A DNA stretch of 64,000 nucleotides from assembly GCA_035560235.1 (NCBI GenBank), contig DATMAG010000082.1, forward strand, positions 1-64,000. The letters run 5' to 3'. The position numbers and the translations under genes are program-made. The notes below the pieces were generated by a model, which had not been told where the DNA came from, ran no database searches, and saw only the letters and a list, made by a program, of their open reading frames with translations. Source of the stretch: DASRDU01 sp035560235. Lineage in GTDB: Bacteria > Acidobacteriota > Blastocatellia > RBC074. This document shows, one piece after another, positions 63,841 to 64,000 of this stretch (its first letter is position 1; every line of letters starts with the position of its first letter).

Positions 63841-64000
63841 TCAGTTCTGCGGCTTCTCCATCGTGCGGGCAAGCGATTCAGCCGCAACCTGACGCGGCAT
63901 GCTGACGATGGCCTGCACGCGCTGTCCCGTATGCGAAACTTTGATATTGCCAATCAGGTCTTTGGCCGACGGATCTTCATTGCGCAGCTTCGCCGCCAGT
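63841..64000 (-). CDS. Hypothetical protein, C-terminal fragment at window edge
   Basis: An open frame from the right edge (first full codon ends at 63999) runs 52 codons to TGA at 63841-63843. It reads LAAKLRNEDPSAKDLIGN, then IKVSHTGQRVQAIVSMP, ending ARTMEKPQN. This resembles the C-terminus of exported acidobacterial proteins of unknown function. It lies 76 bases upstream of purQ on the same strand and could share its transcript. Too little remains for a family. Confidence 0.6.
   Translation of the reverse strand, partial: LAAKLRNEDPSAKDLIGNIKVSHTGQRVQAIVSMPRQVAAESLARTMEKPQN

Overview
The window reads as a chromosomal stretch of an Acidobacteriota genome, possibly class Blastocatellia; the class is a guess. 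Two family signatures point there: the C-terminal TIGR03437-type domain, frequent in acidobacterial secreted proteins, ends the proteins at 15231-16277 and 42986-47746, and a VWFA-related acidobacterial domain (TIGR03436 type) is at 50056-51708. The DNA is GC-rich and gene-dense, with strong Shine-Dalgarno sites and recognisable sigma-70 promoters. I see no rRNA, tRNA, CRISPR array, prophage or transposase. Most genes are chromosomal core or envelope genes.

Layout. 1-2395: minus-strand run of a secreted TldD-like peptidase, a frameshifted DUF5674 gene and an unknown partial gene. 2605-6924: a VWA / PP2C phosphatase / kinase-TPR triad of the TerY-P (YegL-YegK-YegI) kind. 7112-11011: class II ribonucleotide reductase NrdJ carrying a full intein, with two NrdR-like boxes on its promoter. 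11227-12843: HtrA/DegQ protease. 13217-22913: large secreted proteins (collagen-like, TIGR03437, a 1530-residue NHL-repeat protein, a WD40-like propeller). 22885-24404: a PqqD-like protein with a Ser/Thr/Gly-rich tail and an HprK-like kinase, a possible peptide or protein modification pair. 24401-29879: UppP, a triplicated-repeat protein, glycyl-tRNA synthetase and an outer-membrane barrel protein. 30185-33136: a PDZ-GAF-PAS histidine kinase. 33142-33803: a PIN toxin-antitoxin pair. 33931-37362: GntR regulator, PyrF and a tandem DUF3108 protein.

37463-40387 is a ferrous iron operon (FeoB plus a winged-helix/FeoA protein) behind a Fur-like palindrome on its promoter. 40415-42052 is an exosortase with its EpsI partner. 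Divergent from it, a c-di-GMP-I riboswitch with a transcription terminator precedes a 1586-residue secreted multidomain protein (42592-47746). 47970-54091 holds a zinc-ribbon protein, a thioredoxin-fold protein lacking its cysteines, and an ECF sigma / anti-sigma / DUF4252 / DUF4252 / VWA operon. 54174-64000 holds a Gfo/Idh oxidoreductase, an ArnT-like glycosyltransferase, a hydrolase, Hsp33, a PATAN-HDOD protein, and PurQ/PurL separated by a heptamer palindrome.

Taken together, much of the window concerns the cell envelope and its signalling: undecaprenyl phosphate recycling, lipid-linked sugar transfer, exosortase sorting, envelope proteolysis, surface proteins, and c-di-GMP, phospho- and sigma-factor control. 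The most promising candidates for little-described biology are the PqqD-tail/HprK-like pair, the TerY-P triad, the riboswitch-controlled giant protein beside the exosortase, and the sigma/DUF4252/VWA operon. All functions are read from sequence alone, without database searches.
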